Source: a virus. From it: a stretch of 55,435 bases of DNA. This document shows, in pieces, positions 41,254 to 48,590 of the stretch (its first letter is position 1; every line of letters begins with the position of its first letter). The stretch spans positions 1-55,435 of IMG/VR virus record IMGVR_UViG_3300025326_000038. The stretch is one strand, 5' to 3'. The notes under the pieces were generated by a model. That model did not search any database, was not told the DNA's origin, and saw nothing but the letters and a program-made list of their open reading frames with translations. The position numbers and the translations under genes are program-made.

Positions 41254-41466
41254 ATGCCTACAGGATATCGAGACATAGGAGTTTATCAGCACAAATCCAC
41301 AGGCGGCGATGCTGCCAAGACGGGCTACGTGTCCATTGGCGTGTATCAGGAGCAGGACGCGGCGGCGATCACACCGGCCGCCGGGGCCGCGGTGCTCACC
41401 GGCGCGGCCCCGAGCCGTGTCATCGGGACGGTTCTGACGCCAGCAGGGATGCGTAAGGGCACATAG
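41254..41466 (+). CDS. Small tail protein with one GxxxLxGxAP module, 70 aa
   Basis: Contains twice an IGVYQ motif (RDIGVYQHKS, VSIGVYQEQD) and then TPAAGAAVLTGAAPSRVIGT. The latter closely matches the end of the fibre-like protein at 35,277. The short linker and location directly after the tailspike suggest a cap or attachment peptide for it. Confidence 0.55.
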   Translation: MPTGYRDIGVYQHKSTGGDAAKTGYVSIGVYQEQDAAAITPAAGAAVLTGAAPSRVIGTVLTPAGMRKGT

Positions 41467-41468
41467 GC

Positions 41469-42416
41469 ATGGCCGACACCTCAATTCAGCCCAACACCGG
41501 CCAGTTGGTGCTGGCTCGAGGCCATGCCATTCCGACCCCGCTTCGGGCCAGCCTTGAGATCACCGGCGCGGCCCCCTCGCTAATCCAGGGGACGGTGATC
41601 ATCCCGGGCACCGGCTCGCTGGAGTTCGGAGAGCTCGGAGGCCCAACACCTGGCACCGGGGCACTCGCGCTGATTGGCCAAACGCCGACGGTTCTCGTCG
41701 CCACCTTCCTGACGCCGGCCGCGGGCGCCGTGACCGTGGACGGGCTGGCGCCGGGCCGGGTAGTCGGCTCTCTGTTCGTCCCGGGGGTCGGGAGCCTGGT
41801 GCTCGCGGAGGGCAGCCCGAGCCCCGTCAGCGGCACGCTCCGAACCCCGGCTGCCGGAAGCCTGATCGTCTCCGGCGTCGCCCCCATCCTGGAAGTCGAT
41901 ACCCGCCTCATGGTGGCCTCTGGGAGCCTCCTGCTGACCGGGGAGGCTCCGACCATCGGCGGGGCGGTCCAGATTACCCCTGGGGCCGGTGCGCTCGTCC
42001 TGGCAGGGCAGACAGCCATCCTGGGCGGAGCGGTCCAGATCGTCCCTGGCACCGGGTTGCTGACCCTGGCGGGCCTCGAGCCGCGGCAGGACCGGGGGCT
42101 CTTCCCGGGGACGGGAGCGCTCGCGCTGGACGGGCTCGCTCCATCCCTGCGCACCGATCTCCGCCTGACGCCCGCAGCTGGCGGCTTGCTCCTGACCGGG
42201 CAAACGCTCCAGATCGGCGGGGCCGTCCAGATCGTGCCGGGGACGGGGCTTCTCACCCTCACGGGGCTGAGCCCGCTCCTGGCCATCCCATCGCCCCGGT
42301 TCATTGTCCCGGCCCGGGGGCGGGTCTACACGCTGACGGCCCGGGGGCGGGTCTACACGCTGACGGCCCGGGGGCGGGTCTACACCTTGACGGCGGAGCA
42401 CGAGGCGACGGATTGA
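41469..42416 (+). CDS. Repeat protein of about eleven GxLxLxGxAP modules, 315 aa
   Basis: Nearly the entire protein is built from 20-25-residue units of pattern (T/V)P-x-x-G-x-L-x-L-x-G-x-x-P, for example PAAGSLIVSGVAPILEVDTR and PGTGLLTLAGLEPRQDRG. Each unit should form a strand pair. The C-terminus switches to three 9-residue repeats (ARGRVYTLT) and a polar tail. It may be an extended fibre or scaffold that carries the tailspike. No known family recognised. Confidence 0.6.
   Translation: MADTSIQPNTGQLVLARGHAIPTPLRASLEITGAAPSLIQGTVIIPGTGSLEFGELGGPTPGTGALALIGQTPTVLVATFLTPAAGAVTVDGLAPGRVVGSLFVPGVGSLVLAEGSPSPVSGTLRTPAAGSLIVSGVAPILEVDTRLMVASGSLLLTGEAPTIGGAVQITPGAGALVLAGQTAILGGAVQIVPGTGLLTLAGLEPRQDRGLFPGTGALALDGLAPSLRTDLRLTPAAGGLLLTGQTLQIGGAVQIVPGTGLLTLTGLSPLLAIPSPRFIVPARGRVYTLTARGRVYTLTARGRVYTLTAEHEATD
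42311..42391 (+). repeat. 27-bp direct repeat, three copies
   Basis: Units begin at 42,311, 42,338 and 42,365 and encode ARGRVYTLT. Copies one and two are identical and the third has small changes (CACCTTGAC against CACGCTGAC). Copy number could vary by slippage without breaking the frame. Confidence 0.9.
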
Positions 42417-42428
42417 GTGGGCGGGCTA

Positions 42429-42718
42429 TTAGCCCTTTCGCCATTTGTACTCAGGAACCTCCTCAGCCTCCGACGGTTCGACCGTCACGACGATCGGCCC
42501 GAGCTTGTCGGGGAGCGCGGCGAGGGCGATGAGAGCGAGCAGGGGTGTGAAGAAAAGCGCGACGAATCCCCAAGCCACACCAGAGCGCCCCTTCTCTTCG
42601 GTAACATAGAAGGCCAACGCGATGAACGCCAGGAGCCAGGCGAGCAGGAAAAAAGAAGTCCGATAGAGAACCAGTCCTGATAATCGAGCGGCACAGGTAG
42701 TTTCCGTATTGCCGTCAT
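42429..42718 (-). pseudogene. Two-helix membrane protein with a homopolymer frameshift
   Basis: From the ATG at 42,718 the frame reads MTAIRKLPVPLDYQDWFSIG and then becomes nonsense after a run of six T (six A on the + strand, 42,649-42,654). One added T restores a 97-aa protein with two membrane segments (LLFFLLAWLLAFIALAFYV and FVALFFTPLLALIALAALP) and an acidic tail. The shift may be a sequencing error, a phase-variable tract or real decay. Location in the immunity block suggests a superinfection-exclusion or similar lysogenic gene. Confidence 0.55.
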
Positions 42719-42785
42719 CGGTCGGTCCCTCCCCTCCGTCGCCGCAGAATCAGCGCTCGGGCGATAGGGTAGCAGATCAGGAGGC

Positions 42786-43145
42786 CTATCCCTTGTCGCG
42801 GCTTGGGTTCGGCCGCCCTTTGGCGTTGCCCCCTAGGGCCCTCAACCGGGGGACGCCTTTTGGTTTCGGGGGCGGGAGAATGGGGCGGCCTTTCTCTATC
42901 CAATTGACCACGGCCTGCAATCCCGCTTCATCAACGAAAAGCCACGCGGTGGGTACACCCAGCGCTGCCGCCCAGCGCTCACAGACCGTAAAACTCTCGG
43001 GCAACGTCTTCAGCCATCTCCCCACCTCGTAACCCTTGACGCCGCGCTCTTCGGCGAATTTACTCTTGTTATCTTCAGGACTTAGAAGTCTGTAGCGCTG
43101 TTCTGCGCGTTCTTCATAGCCCGGAAACTTTACTCGCTTAGGCAC
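42786..43145 (-). CDS. CI-like repressor, XRE-type HTH
   Basis: 119 aa from GTG, with GGGGAG nine bases upstream. An HTH-like stretch (SKFAEERGVKGYEVGRWLKT) is followed by SFTVCERWAAALGVPTAWLF, the usual fourth and fifth helices. A Pro/Lys-rich C-terminus replaces an oligomerisation or protease domain, so it is shorter than lambda CI. Divergent orientation to a Cro-like gene across a palindromic operator supports a lysogeny repressor. Confidence 0.7.
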   Translation of the reverse strand: MPKRVKFPGYEERAEQRYRLLSPEDNKSKFAEERGVKGYEVGRWLKTLPESFTVCERWAAALGVPTAWLFVDEAGLQAVVNWIEKGRPILPPPKPKGVPRLRALGGNAKGRPNPSRDKG

Positions 43146-43161
43146 GGCCGAAAATCTCCCC

Positions 43162-43191
43162 TTGACAGCGCTGAGCGCTGTGCGCTATATG
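43162..43191 (+). promoter_or_regulatory. Early promoter with palindromic operator between -35 and -10
   Basis: TTGACA at 43,162-43,167 and TATATG at 43,186-43,191 (18-base spacing; CTATAT gives 17). The perfect palindrome ACAGCGCT-G-AGCGCTGT covers 43,165-43,181, between and overlapping the -35. Expected transcription start is about 43,198, three bases before the ATG of the Cro-like gene, so that message would be nearly leaderless. A repressor bound here would shut off the early operon. Confidence 0.75.
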
Positions 43192-43200
43192 TGTACCGCG

Positions 43201-43461
43201 ATGCCCAACCCAACCCAATCCAATGGGAGCCTAGCACGCCTGAAACGGCGACTCCAGAAGGCGGGGATCCGCCAGCAGACGGTCGCGGAGGCGGCTGGGG
43301 TGACGAAGGTCCACGTCTGCAACGTGCTGGCGGGCCGCGATCAGAGCCAGAAGGTCGTCGAGACCGCTAAACGGCTGCTGGCCGACCACCAAAACGGGGC
43401 CCAGGAGCCCGGGGAAGGCCGCCCTACACGAGGAATTCTCCAAAACGCCGGGGCTTCCTAG
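43201..43461 (+). CDS. Cro-like HTH regulator, 86 aa
   Basis: XRE-type HTH at residues about 10-60 (LARLKRRLQKAGIRQQTVAE, VTKVHVCNVLAGRDQ). The C-terminus is polar and probably disordered. It is the first gene of the rightward operon, with no ribosome site before its ATG, in line with a leaderless transcript. It is likely to antagonise the divergent repressor. Confidence 0.75.
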   Translation: MPNPTQSNGSLARLKRRLQKAGIRQQTVAEAAGVTKVHVCNVLAGRDQSQKVVETAKRLLADHQNGAQEPGEGRPTRGILQNAGAS

Positions 43462-43507
43462 CCCTCCATAGCCATCCGGGGGTGTGGCCCCGGAGAAAGG
43501 CCGGTAC

Positions 43508-43768
43508 ATGGGCCTGATGCGCGCTGAGCAGGAAACGACGATCCGGTGGGACGAAGAGGAGCAGATCGTCCACATCTGGTCAGCCAGCCCAAAGACCTGG
43601 CGCAAGATGGCCCGGCTGGGCGTCCCTCACACCCGAGAAACAACGCAGGGCGGCAAACCGAACGGGCGCTTCTACCAAGTGCCCGAGTCCCAGTTTCGCT
43701 GGCGGTTGAAATCCGCCGCCCGGGTAGCGGCCCGTCAGGGCAAACCCTTCGGACAGTCCCATGCCTGA
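43508..43768 (+). CDS. Hypothetical protein, 86 aa
   Basis: Basic, Trp-containing protein (EEQIVHIWSASPKTWRKMAR, RFYQVPESQFRWRLKSAARV), which could bind nucleic acid. A GAGAAAGG site precedes the ATG. A GTG at 43,484 is an alternative. Overlaps the RHH gene by eight bases. Unrecognised. Confidence 0.55.
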   Translation: MGLMRAEQETTIRWDEEEQIVHIWSASPKTWRKMARLGVPHTRETTQGGKPNGRFYQVPESQFRWRLKSAARVAARQGKPFGQSHA

Positions 43769-44000
43769 GCGGAAGCCCCTCGCCCACGCCGAGAGCCGCG
43801 ATCCGAAGAGCGTCCGGTACTCGCCGAGCGAGTGGGCCGCGATCGTCGAGGCCGCCCGGGCCCGCGGGCTGGAGCCCTCTGCCTTCGCCAGGGATCTCTC
43901 CATGATGGCCCTGATGATCGTCTCCACCCCGGCCTTGATGGAAGGCCACATGCGTACTTTGTCCGTCCTACGGCCGAACGGCCTGAGCATCTCGGCGTAA
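43761..44000 (+). CDS. Ribbon-helix-helix-like regulator, 79 aa
   Basis: SVRYSPSEWAAIVEAARARG followed by EPSAFARDLSMMAL has the strand-helix-turn-helix arrangement of MobC/Arc-type ribbon-helix-helix proteins. It probably binds DNA as a dimer and regulates the early operon. A methionine-rich helix ends the domain. Confidence 0.6.
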   Translation: MPERKPLAHAESRDPKSVRYSPSEWAAIVEAARARGLEPSAFARDLSMMALMIVSTPALMEGHMRTLSVLRPNGLSISA

Positions 44001-44004
44001 CACG

Positions 44005-44151
44005 ATGAGCTTACGAACCGGCCGTCTCATGCTCTTCGCCCGCGCCTTCGAATCCCGCCACCGCGCGCTCCTCGACGCACTGACCGCCGGCCTCGTCACG
44101 CTTCTCGCCATCGCGGGCTGGTGCGCGGCGTTTGCGCTGTTCGCTGACTAA
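44005..44151 (+). CDS. Small membrane protein, 48 aa
   Basis: Basic N-terminus and one hydrophobic helix (AGLVTLLAIAGWCAAFALF). Starts four bases after the preceding stop. Single-pass inner-membrane topology is likely. Function unknown. Confidence 0.45.
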   Translation: MSLRTGRLMLFARAFESRHRALLDALTAGLVTLLAIAGWCAAFALFAD

Positions 44152-44169
44152 CCGAAAGGGGATCTAACC

Positions 44170-44292
44170 ATGACAATCGAGACGGCAGAGATCAGCTTCG
44201 CGGACTTGGAGAAGGCCGCGACCGACCACCTGAAGATGTTGGCGCGGATGATCAGGTTGGAGCTGGAGAAGCGCAAGCGGGCGGGGAAGTAG
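44170..44292 (+). CDS. Helical micro-protein, 40 aa
   Basis: An AAAGGGG site precedes the ATG. Amphipathic helix with acidic start and basic end (FADLEKAATDHLKMLARMIR). It could be a small DNA-mimic or coiled-coil regulator. Nothing more can be said. Confidence 0.4.
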   Translation: MTIETAEISFADLEKAATDHLKMLARMIRLELEKRKRAGK

Positions 44293-44294
44293 CT

Positions 44295-44612
44295 ATGCCC
44301 GACCGCGAGCACACGGACCCGAAGGCACTGGACCAATTCTACAACCTCCCGTCCGTCCAGGCGCGGCCCTGGTACCGCGTCGTCTGGACCTGGTGCCGGG
44401 AGGAACTGTTCAAGGAGCCGTTCGAGGTGCGCACCGAGGATGATGCCGTCCTCCGGCGCATCCGGGTCCACGAGCGGGCGACCGCCGGGGCGCGTCGCCT
44501 CCGCAAACTCCCGCGGGACGAGGCGGCGGACATCCTCGTGGTCACGGCGATGCTGCTCGGGTTCGAGGACGTCTGGGCGAAGCGGGCGCGGGCTCGCGAG
44601 GTCCGGCGCTGA
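44295..44612 (+). CDS. Hypothetical helical protein, 105 aa
   Basis: Charged and helical (WYRVVWTWCREELFKEPFEV, RRIRVHERATAGARRLRKLP, DEAADILVVTAMLLGFEDVW). Starts two bases after the previous gene and overlaps the next by one base (TGATG). No family recognised. Confidence 0.55.
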   Translation: MPDREHTDPKALDQFYNLPSVQARPWYRVVWTWCREELFKEPFEVRTEDDAVLRRIRVHERATAGARRLRKLPRDEAADILVVTAMLLGFEDVWAKRARAREVRR

Positions 44613-44689
44613 TGGGCTCAGCGATCCTGCTGGCGATCATCGGGGCGATTCTGCTGACCGCTGGGCGGCGGGCGTGGAGGGGCGTATGA
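44612..44689 (+). CDS. Membrane micro-peptide, 25 aa
   Basis: MGSAILLAIIGAILLTAG followed by a basic tail (RRAWRGV): one short transmembrane helix. ATGA coupling downstream. Plausible but unproven. Confidence 0.35.
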   Translation: MGSAILLAIIGAILLTAGRRAWRGV

Positions 44690-44850
44690 ACGACACTGAG
44701 TTCGAGATCGACGATGGGCCGTGCCCTGAGTGTGATGGCGATGGCCTGATCCTCGGTGCCTGTTTCGAGGATTCATGCTGTTGCGCGGACCCCCAGACAG
44801 AGCACGAACTGATTCCATGTCCGGTGTGTGTGATGAGGCCAAGACCATGA
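44686..44850 (+). CDS. DnaJ-type zinc-finger micro-protein, 54 aa
   Basis: CPECDGDGLILGACF and CPVCVM form two CxxC pairs, the first with the CxxCxGxG signature of DnaJ zinc centres. A CCC cluster lies between. Probably a metal-stabilised protein- or nucleic-acid-binding module. Confidence 0.55.
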   Translation: MNDTEFEIDDGPCPECDGDGLILGACFEDSCCCADPQTEHELIPCPVCVMRPRP

Positions 44851-45371
44851 GTTGCCGCGTGGCCACCGGTTTCGTCTCCCACGACCTCGACTTCTCCCAG
44901 CCGACGCCGATGGGCTTCGCGCAGTGCCGCCGGTGCGGGGGATTCTTCACGGTGGAGCAATACCTGGCATGGCGGTGCGAGGGAGCGTCTACCGAGCGAA
45001 AAGACCCAGAATCCCTAGGCCGAGGGGCAACCGCGGATAAGCCCTCTGAGGGTGGAGCGCGGACAGAACAGAGTCCGACAACGGGCGAGGGAGTACTATC
45101 GGCCTCTTCGCCTGCGACTACGAAGGCCCACGAGACGGACAGCGGGACTCGTGCTCACACCACTCCCGCCAAAGAACCGTCAAAGGCGGGTGATGAGCCC
45201 GCCCGTGGGCTCTTCCTGCCCGAGCCTAAGGCGATCCGTATGACGCCGGGCGCGCTCCCGTGTGCCCTCTGCGGCGATCCGGTGTTCGTGGACCCGATGC
45301 ACCGCGCGGTTCTGGAGTGGTTCGGGGGGACGTGTGATGCGTGTTTCAACCTGGAGCCTGCCCATGTCTGA
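44847..45371 (+). CDS. Two-zinc-site protein with disordered linker, 174 aa
   Basis: An N-terminal CRRCGGFFTVEQYLAWRC module is followed by a long Ser/Thr/Glu/Gly-rich linker (about 50-125) and a C-terminal LPCALCGDPVF...GGTCDAC module. Paired zinc ribbons tethered by a flexible linker suggest a binding adaptor. ATGA overlap with the previous gene. Function unknown. Confidence 0.55.
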   Translation: MSCRVATGFVSHDLDFSQPTPMGFAQCRRCGGFFTVEQYLAWRCEGASTERKDPESLGRGATADKPSEGGARTEQSPTTGEGVLSASSPATTKAHETDSGTRAHTTPAKEPSKAGDEPARGLFLPEPKAIRMTPGALPCALCGDPVFVDPMHRAVLEWFGGTCDACFNLEPAHV

Positions 45372-45789
45372 CCTCAAAGCGCCGACCCTCGACCAGATCG
45401 CCTATCTCAAGCTCCGCCTCCGGACGATCCCGGACGAGTTGAACGTGGCCCGCGAGGCCCTCATCCGCCTCAGCGCCGAGGTCCGGGAGCAGAAGACAGG
45501 ACTCGCGGACCTCGAGGCAGAGGCCGCGGCCTTCATGCGCGCGCAGATGCTCGCCGAGGCCAAGAGCAAGAAGCCGACGGAGGCGGCACTCACCGCGGCG
45601 GTCAAGGTGGCGGTGGAGCAGCACGAAGGGTGCCGACGGTTGCGGACGGGGCTGCGCGAGGTCGAACTCCGCCGGGACGGAGCCGAGTTGACGGTCAAGC
45701 ATCTGACGGATCGGTTCTCAGCGCTTCAGTTCTACGCAGATCTCACGACCGCAGAGGTTCGGTTGCTCGTCGGAGGGCTCGGCGCATGA
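45364..45789 (+). CDS. Coiled-coil protein, 141 aa
   Basis: Nearly continuous heptad helices (EALIRLSAEVREQKTGLADL, LRTGLREVELRRDGAELTVK) and no cysteines. It may oligomerise or bind partners encoded next to it. Starts eight bases before the end of the previous gene. Confidence 0.55.
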   Translation: MSDLKAPTLDQIAYLKLRLRTIPDELNVAREALIRLSAEVREQKTGLADLEAEAAAFMRAQMLAEAKSKKPTEAALTAAVKVAVEQHEGCRRLRTGLREVELRRDGAELTVKHLTDRFSALQFYADLTTAEVRLLVGGLGA

Positions 45790-46787
45790 AGAAAGGCCTG
45801 TGTGATTGCGCCTCCCATGCGCCAACCGGCTTTCTGCAAAGCTCCGAGCGTCTGGCGACCGGAGAGCGGCGCTGGCAGTGCCCCCGCTGCCTCCAACCCT
45901 ATATCCTCGTGCGAGATGAATGGATCGCCGTGCGCCCGCATGGCAAACCGAAACCATCACTTCAGGGCCCCGTCTTTTCACCAACACAGGAGGTTCCCAT
46001 GGTTCCTTCGACACCCGCCGCGCCGACCACCGCCCTCGCCGTGATCCCACACGGCTTGCCGTTCTCCGAAGAGGAGTGGGCGGCGCTCTCACCCACGGAG
46101 CAGCAGGAAGCGATCGCCTTCTTCCGGGAGGAGAGCGCGGCGACGACGGAGGGAGTACCGATCACATTCAGTCGGGTCAAATACCCCACCTCCGGGGCGT
46201 CCTTCTGGGAAGTGCCGTCTGTGACTGGCGAGGCCGAAGCCGTGAAGGAAGTGGAAGGTGTTGTGGTGTTCAAGCAACTCATGCGCGGCTATTGGGAGAG
46301 TGCCGAGGTCACGAACACGCCGCCGACATGCTCCTCGAATGACGGCGTGGAACCGAAGCCGGGCCCAGGACGGCAGGCCGCAATCTGCACCGCCTGTCCG
46401 CACAGCCAATGGGGGAGTGGGAAAGAAGGCCGAGGGCAGGCGTGCAAGCAACGGCTCGCGGTCTTCTTCCTTCGTGAGAATGAGGAGATCCCGACGCTCC
46501 TTTCGCTTCCGCCAACGGCCATCAAGCCGTTCGGTGCCTATGCCGTGGGCCTTCGGCAGAAGAAGAGTGCGTTGATTGCGGTCACCACGGTTTTCGGATT
46601 GCAGGACGCCACCAACTCAACTGGCATCAAATACAAAGGGCTCGCCCTACGGATGGGCAAACCGCTGAGCTTTGCAGACATGAAGCGGGCTCGGGCAATC
46701 TCGGACGCATTTGAGAGCGCCATGGCCCAGCGCGGGATACAGGTGGACGAGGTCGCGGACGAACATCCCGAGGCCGAGGTTCTCTAA
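45786..46787 (+). CDS. Zinc-ribbon plus four-cysteine early protein, copy B, with nested start at 45999
   Basis: One open frame of 333 aa. Residues 1-71 form a small zinc ribbon (LCDCAS, QCPRCL) and residues 72-333 are the full-length counterpart of the protein cut at the left edge. The internal ATG at 45,999 has ACAGGAGG five bases upstream, so the 262-aa domain is probably also, or mainly, made alone. The C-terminal domain has TCSS, CTACP and QACK cysteines and the invariant SLPPTAIKPFGAYAVGL block. Possibly nucleic-acid binding. Family uncertain. Confidence 0.7.
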   Translation: MKKGLCDCASHAPTGFLQSSERLATGERRWQCPRCLQPYILVRDEWIAVRPHGKPKPSLQGPVFSPTQEVPMVPSTPAAPTTALAVIPHGLPFSEEEWAALSPTEQQEAIAFFREESAATTEGVPITFSRVKYPTSGASFWEVPSVTGEAEAVKEVEGVVVFKQLMRGYWESAEVTNTPPTCSSNDGVEPKPGPGRQAAICTACPHSQWGSGKEGRGQACKQRLAVFFLRENEEIPTLLSLPPTAIKPFGAYAVGLRQKKSALIAVTTVFGLQDATNSTGIKYKGLALRMGKPLSFADMKRARAISDAFESAMAQRGIQVDEVADEHPEAEVL

Positions 46788-46789
46788 CC

Positions 46790-47242
46790 ATGGCAACACG
46801 CTGCGAGTGCGGATGCGGGCAAACTACGAACAAGGCCATCAAGACCTCGACGCGCCAGGGGTACGTCAAGGGGCAACCCATGCGGTTTGTCCATGGGCAT
46901 CACGCACGCGTCGATGCGGTCATGGCAAAGCAGCGACAGATCGCACGGCGTGGAGGGCCCGCATCCCCCGCGTGGCGCGGCGGCCGTTCGGCCTCCCATG
47001 CGGGCGGATATGTCCGCGTGTATACGGGGAAGCGTGGGGCCCGGACGCTTGAACATCGGGCCATCATGGAGAAAACCCTAGGACGACAGCTTTTGGCGGA
47101 TGAAGTCGTCCACCATCGGAACGGGAACAGAAAAGACAACCGATTGGAGAATCTCGAAGTCCTGACGAATGCCGCGCACGTCAAGCGCCATACAGTGGAG
47201 CGCTGGGCGAAGACTCGGGCCGCCGGTAAACGATCGCTCTAA
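46790..47242 (+). CDS. HNH homing-type endonuclease
   Basis: 150 aa. An N-terminal CECGCGQTTNKAIKTSTRQG zinc-like module is followed by a linker (GGRSASHAGGYVRVYTGKRG) and the HNH-3 core LEHRAIMEKTLGR, DEVVHHRNGNRKDNRLENLE (both His and the Asn visible). It sits between two genes that are adjacent in copy A and is absent there, so it is a recent mobile insertion in copy B. Confidence 0.9.
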   Translation: MATRCECGCGQTTNKAIKTSTRQGYVKGQPMRFVHGHHARVDAVMAKQRQIARRGGPASPAWRGGRSASHAGGYVRVYTGKRGARTLEHRAIMEKTLGRQLLADEVVHHRNGNRKDNRLENLEVLTNAAHVKRHTVERWAKTRAAGKRSL

Positions 47243-47793
47243 TGTCCTACTGCCCCGGCTGGTTCCGCCCCTGGTGCGAGGCGCACAGCCTGAATGCCGA
47301 CCGCCCCGACCGCTGGCCGGATGCGGCGCGCGCGGCGTTCATGGCCGAGAAGCTCCGGCGCTTTCGCCTCCACTGGGCCTGGATGTCCACGCTCGACCAG
47401 CCCGCGATCATCCGGCAGCAGTCCGGGCGTGAGGAACTGATCCGCCAAGTGCGGCGGGATTTGCAGGATGCGCTTTCGGAGCCGCCGGCCGGAATGGGCC
47501 GACACAGTCACCTGAGCCCCTACAGGAAAGCGGTGTCGCAGACCGAGGTGGAAATGCTGGCGGGGCGAGAGGTCCGGACCTATCCCGACGGGTCGCGGGA
47601 GATCGTGCTGCCGCCGCGGCCCTCGGTCGCCGAACGCCAGCAGGCGAGACTCGACCCGTGGAAACAGATCCCGATTGAGGACGTGTTGGCCTGGGTCTCA
47701 GAGAAGCCGGAGCGGATCGGCATGAGCGAGACGACGGCACGGTGCATTTTTTGGTTGGAGAAAGAATTCGGAGGCACCCATGCTGCCGTGTGA
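47242..47793 (+). CDS. Conserved phage protein, 183 aa, copy B
   Basis: Homologue of the 187-aa protein at 796-1359. N- and C-terminal thirds are nearly the same (SYCPGWFRPWCEAHS, PIEDVLAWVSEKPERI). The centre is four residues shorter and differs (AVSQTEVEMLAGR). It starts from ATG where copy A uses GTG. Function unknown. Confidence 0.75.
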   Translation: MSYCPGWFRPWCEAHSLNADRPDRWPDAARAAFMAEKLRRFRLHWAWMSTLDQPAIIRQQSGREELIRQVRRDLQDALSEPPAGMGRHSHLSPYRKAVSQTEVEMLAGREVRTYPDGSREIVLPPRPSVAERQQARLDPWKQIPIEDVLAWVSEKPERIGMSETTARCIFWLEKEFGGTHAAV

Positions 47794-48055
47794 TGGCTGC
47801 GCATATTGTCGGTCGATCCCTGGCGATAGCCATATCAGCTGCACCTACTTCTGGGACCCGGCGAGTACAGAGGCAAGCCCGCTGACCCATCCCGTCTCCC
47901 CTCGGGTGTCGCAATGGTACGTCTTCCCGTTCAACTACGATCCCGTGTGGGGACCGGACACCTGCGCGGCGCGTGCGGAGATCGCCGATCCGGCCACCAC
48001 GCGCCCGCCGCATCCGCTCTTCGACCTCTTCTCCATCCTCGGCCGCCGCCGCTAA
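47780..48055 (+). CDS. Small cysteine-containing conserved protein, 91 aa, copy B
   Basis: Same length as the copy at 1346-1621, with CDGCAYCRS giving one more cysteine pair than copy A (CAYRRS). A metal-binding role is therefore more plausible in this copy. Its stop overlaps the next ATG by one base. Confidence 0.7.
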   Translation: MLPCDGCAYCRSIPGDSHISCTYFWDPASTEASPLTHPVSPRVSQWYVFPFNYDPVWGPDTCAARAEIADPATTRPPHPLFDLFSILGRRR

Positions 48056-48222
48056 TGCCCACCTCCCCGAAATACTGCGAGTGCGGCCGGAAGATCGTCG
48101 TGCCGGTGCGGAAGCGGATGCAGGGGGGCCGCGTGATGGCGGGCCGGGCGGCGCGCAAGGGGCGGCTGCCGAAGCATGATCTCTGCCGGGCGTGCTGGAA
48201 GGCGCTGGGGTTGGGGAAGTGA
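48055..48222 (+). CDS. Zinc-ribbon micro-protein, 55 aa (intact copy B)
   Basis: MPTSPKYCECGRKIV and KHDLCRACWKALG provide two cysteine pairs linked by a basic stretch with RAARKGRLPK. The copy-A gene is frameshifted. It ends in a GTGA overlap with the HTH gene. Probably a DNA- or RNA-binding knuckle. Confidence 0.6.
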   Translation: MPTSPKYCECGRKIVVPVRKRMQGGRVMAGRAARKGRLPKHDLCRACWKALGLGK

Positions 48223-48590
48223 TCCCCGTCCCCACGCTCGCCGAGGTCGTCGCCGACGGCACCAAGCTCCCCGATCTGCCGTTCACGGCACTCTGGGCGC
48301 TGCTCCGCGAGGTGGGGCACCTGGAGAAGGAGATCATCGCAGCGATGCTCCCGGCTGCCGGACGAGAGGCAGCCCAGATCGCACCTCAGGACCGCGCGCT
48401 GACCATCGGAGAGGCCGCCGAACGCCTCAGGATCTCTCCGGCAGCCATGACGAAGTGGCTTCGCAAACCGCCCTATAATGCCGCCGTCGTGGTCCGAAGC
48501 CGCACGTGCGTGCGTGTCTCCGCCCAGCGACTGGAGCAGATCCTTCTCGATCGCGGGGCGGGGCCCCGGAGAAAGGCGGCGGCGGGATGA
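48219..48590 (+). CDS. Excisionase-like HTH protein, copy B
   Basis: 123 aa from GTG, without the 60-bp repeat block found in copy A. HTH LTIGEAAERLRISPAAMTKW and wing VVVRSRTCVRVSAQRLEQIL as in the other copy. It precedes the integrase with an ATGA overlap, the usual position of a directionality factor. Confidence 0.65.
   Translation: MIPVPTLAEVVADGTKLPDLPFTALWALLREVGHLEKEIIAAMLPAAGREAAQIAPQDRALTIGEAAERLRISPAAMTKWLRKPPYNAAVVVRSRTCVRVSAQRLEQILLDRGAGPRRKAAAG

Noticed and set aside
42417-42680. Plus-strand frame after the repeat protein
   Set aside because: Charged low-complexity product opposite the two-helix membrane gene, whose hydrophobic pattern is far more gene-like.
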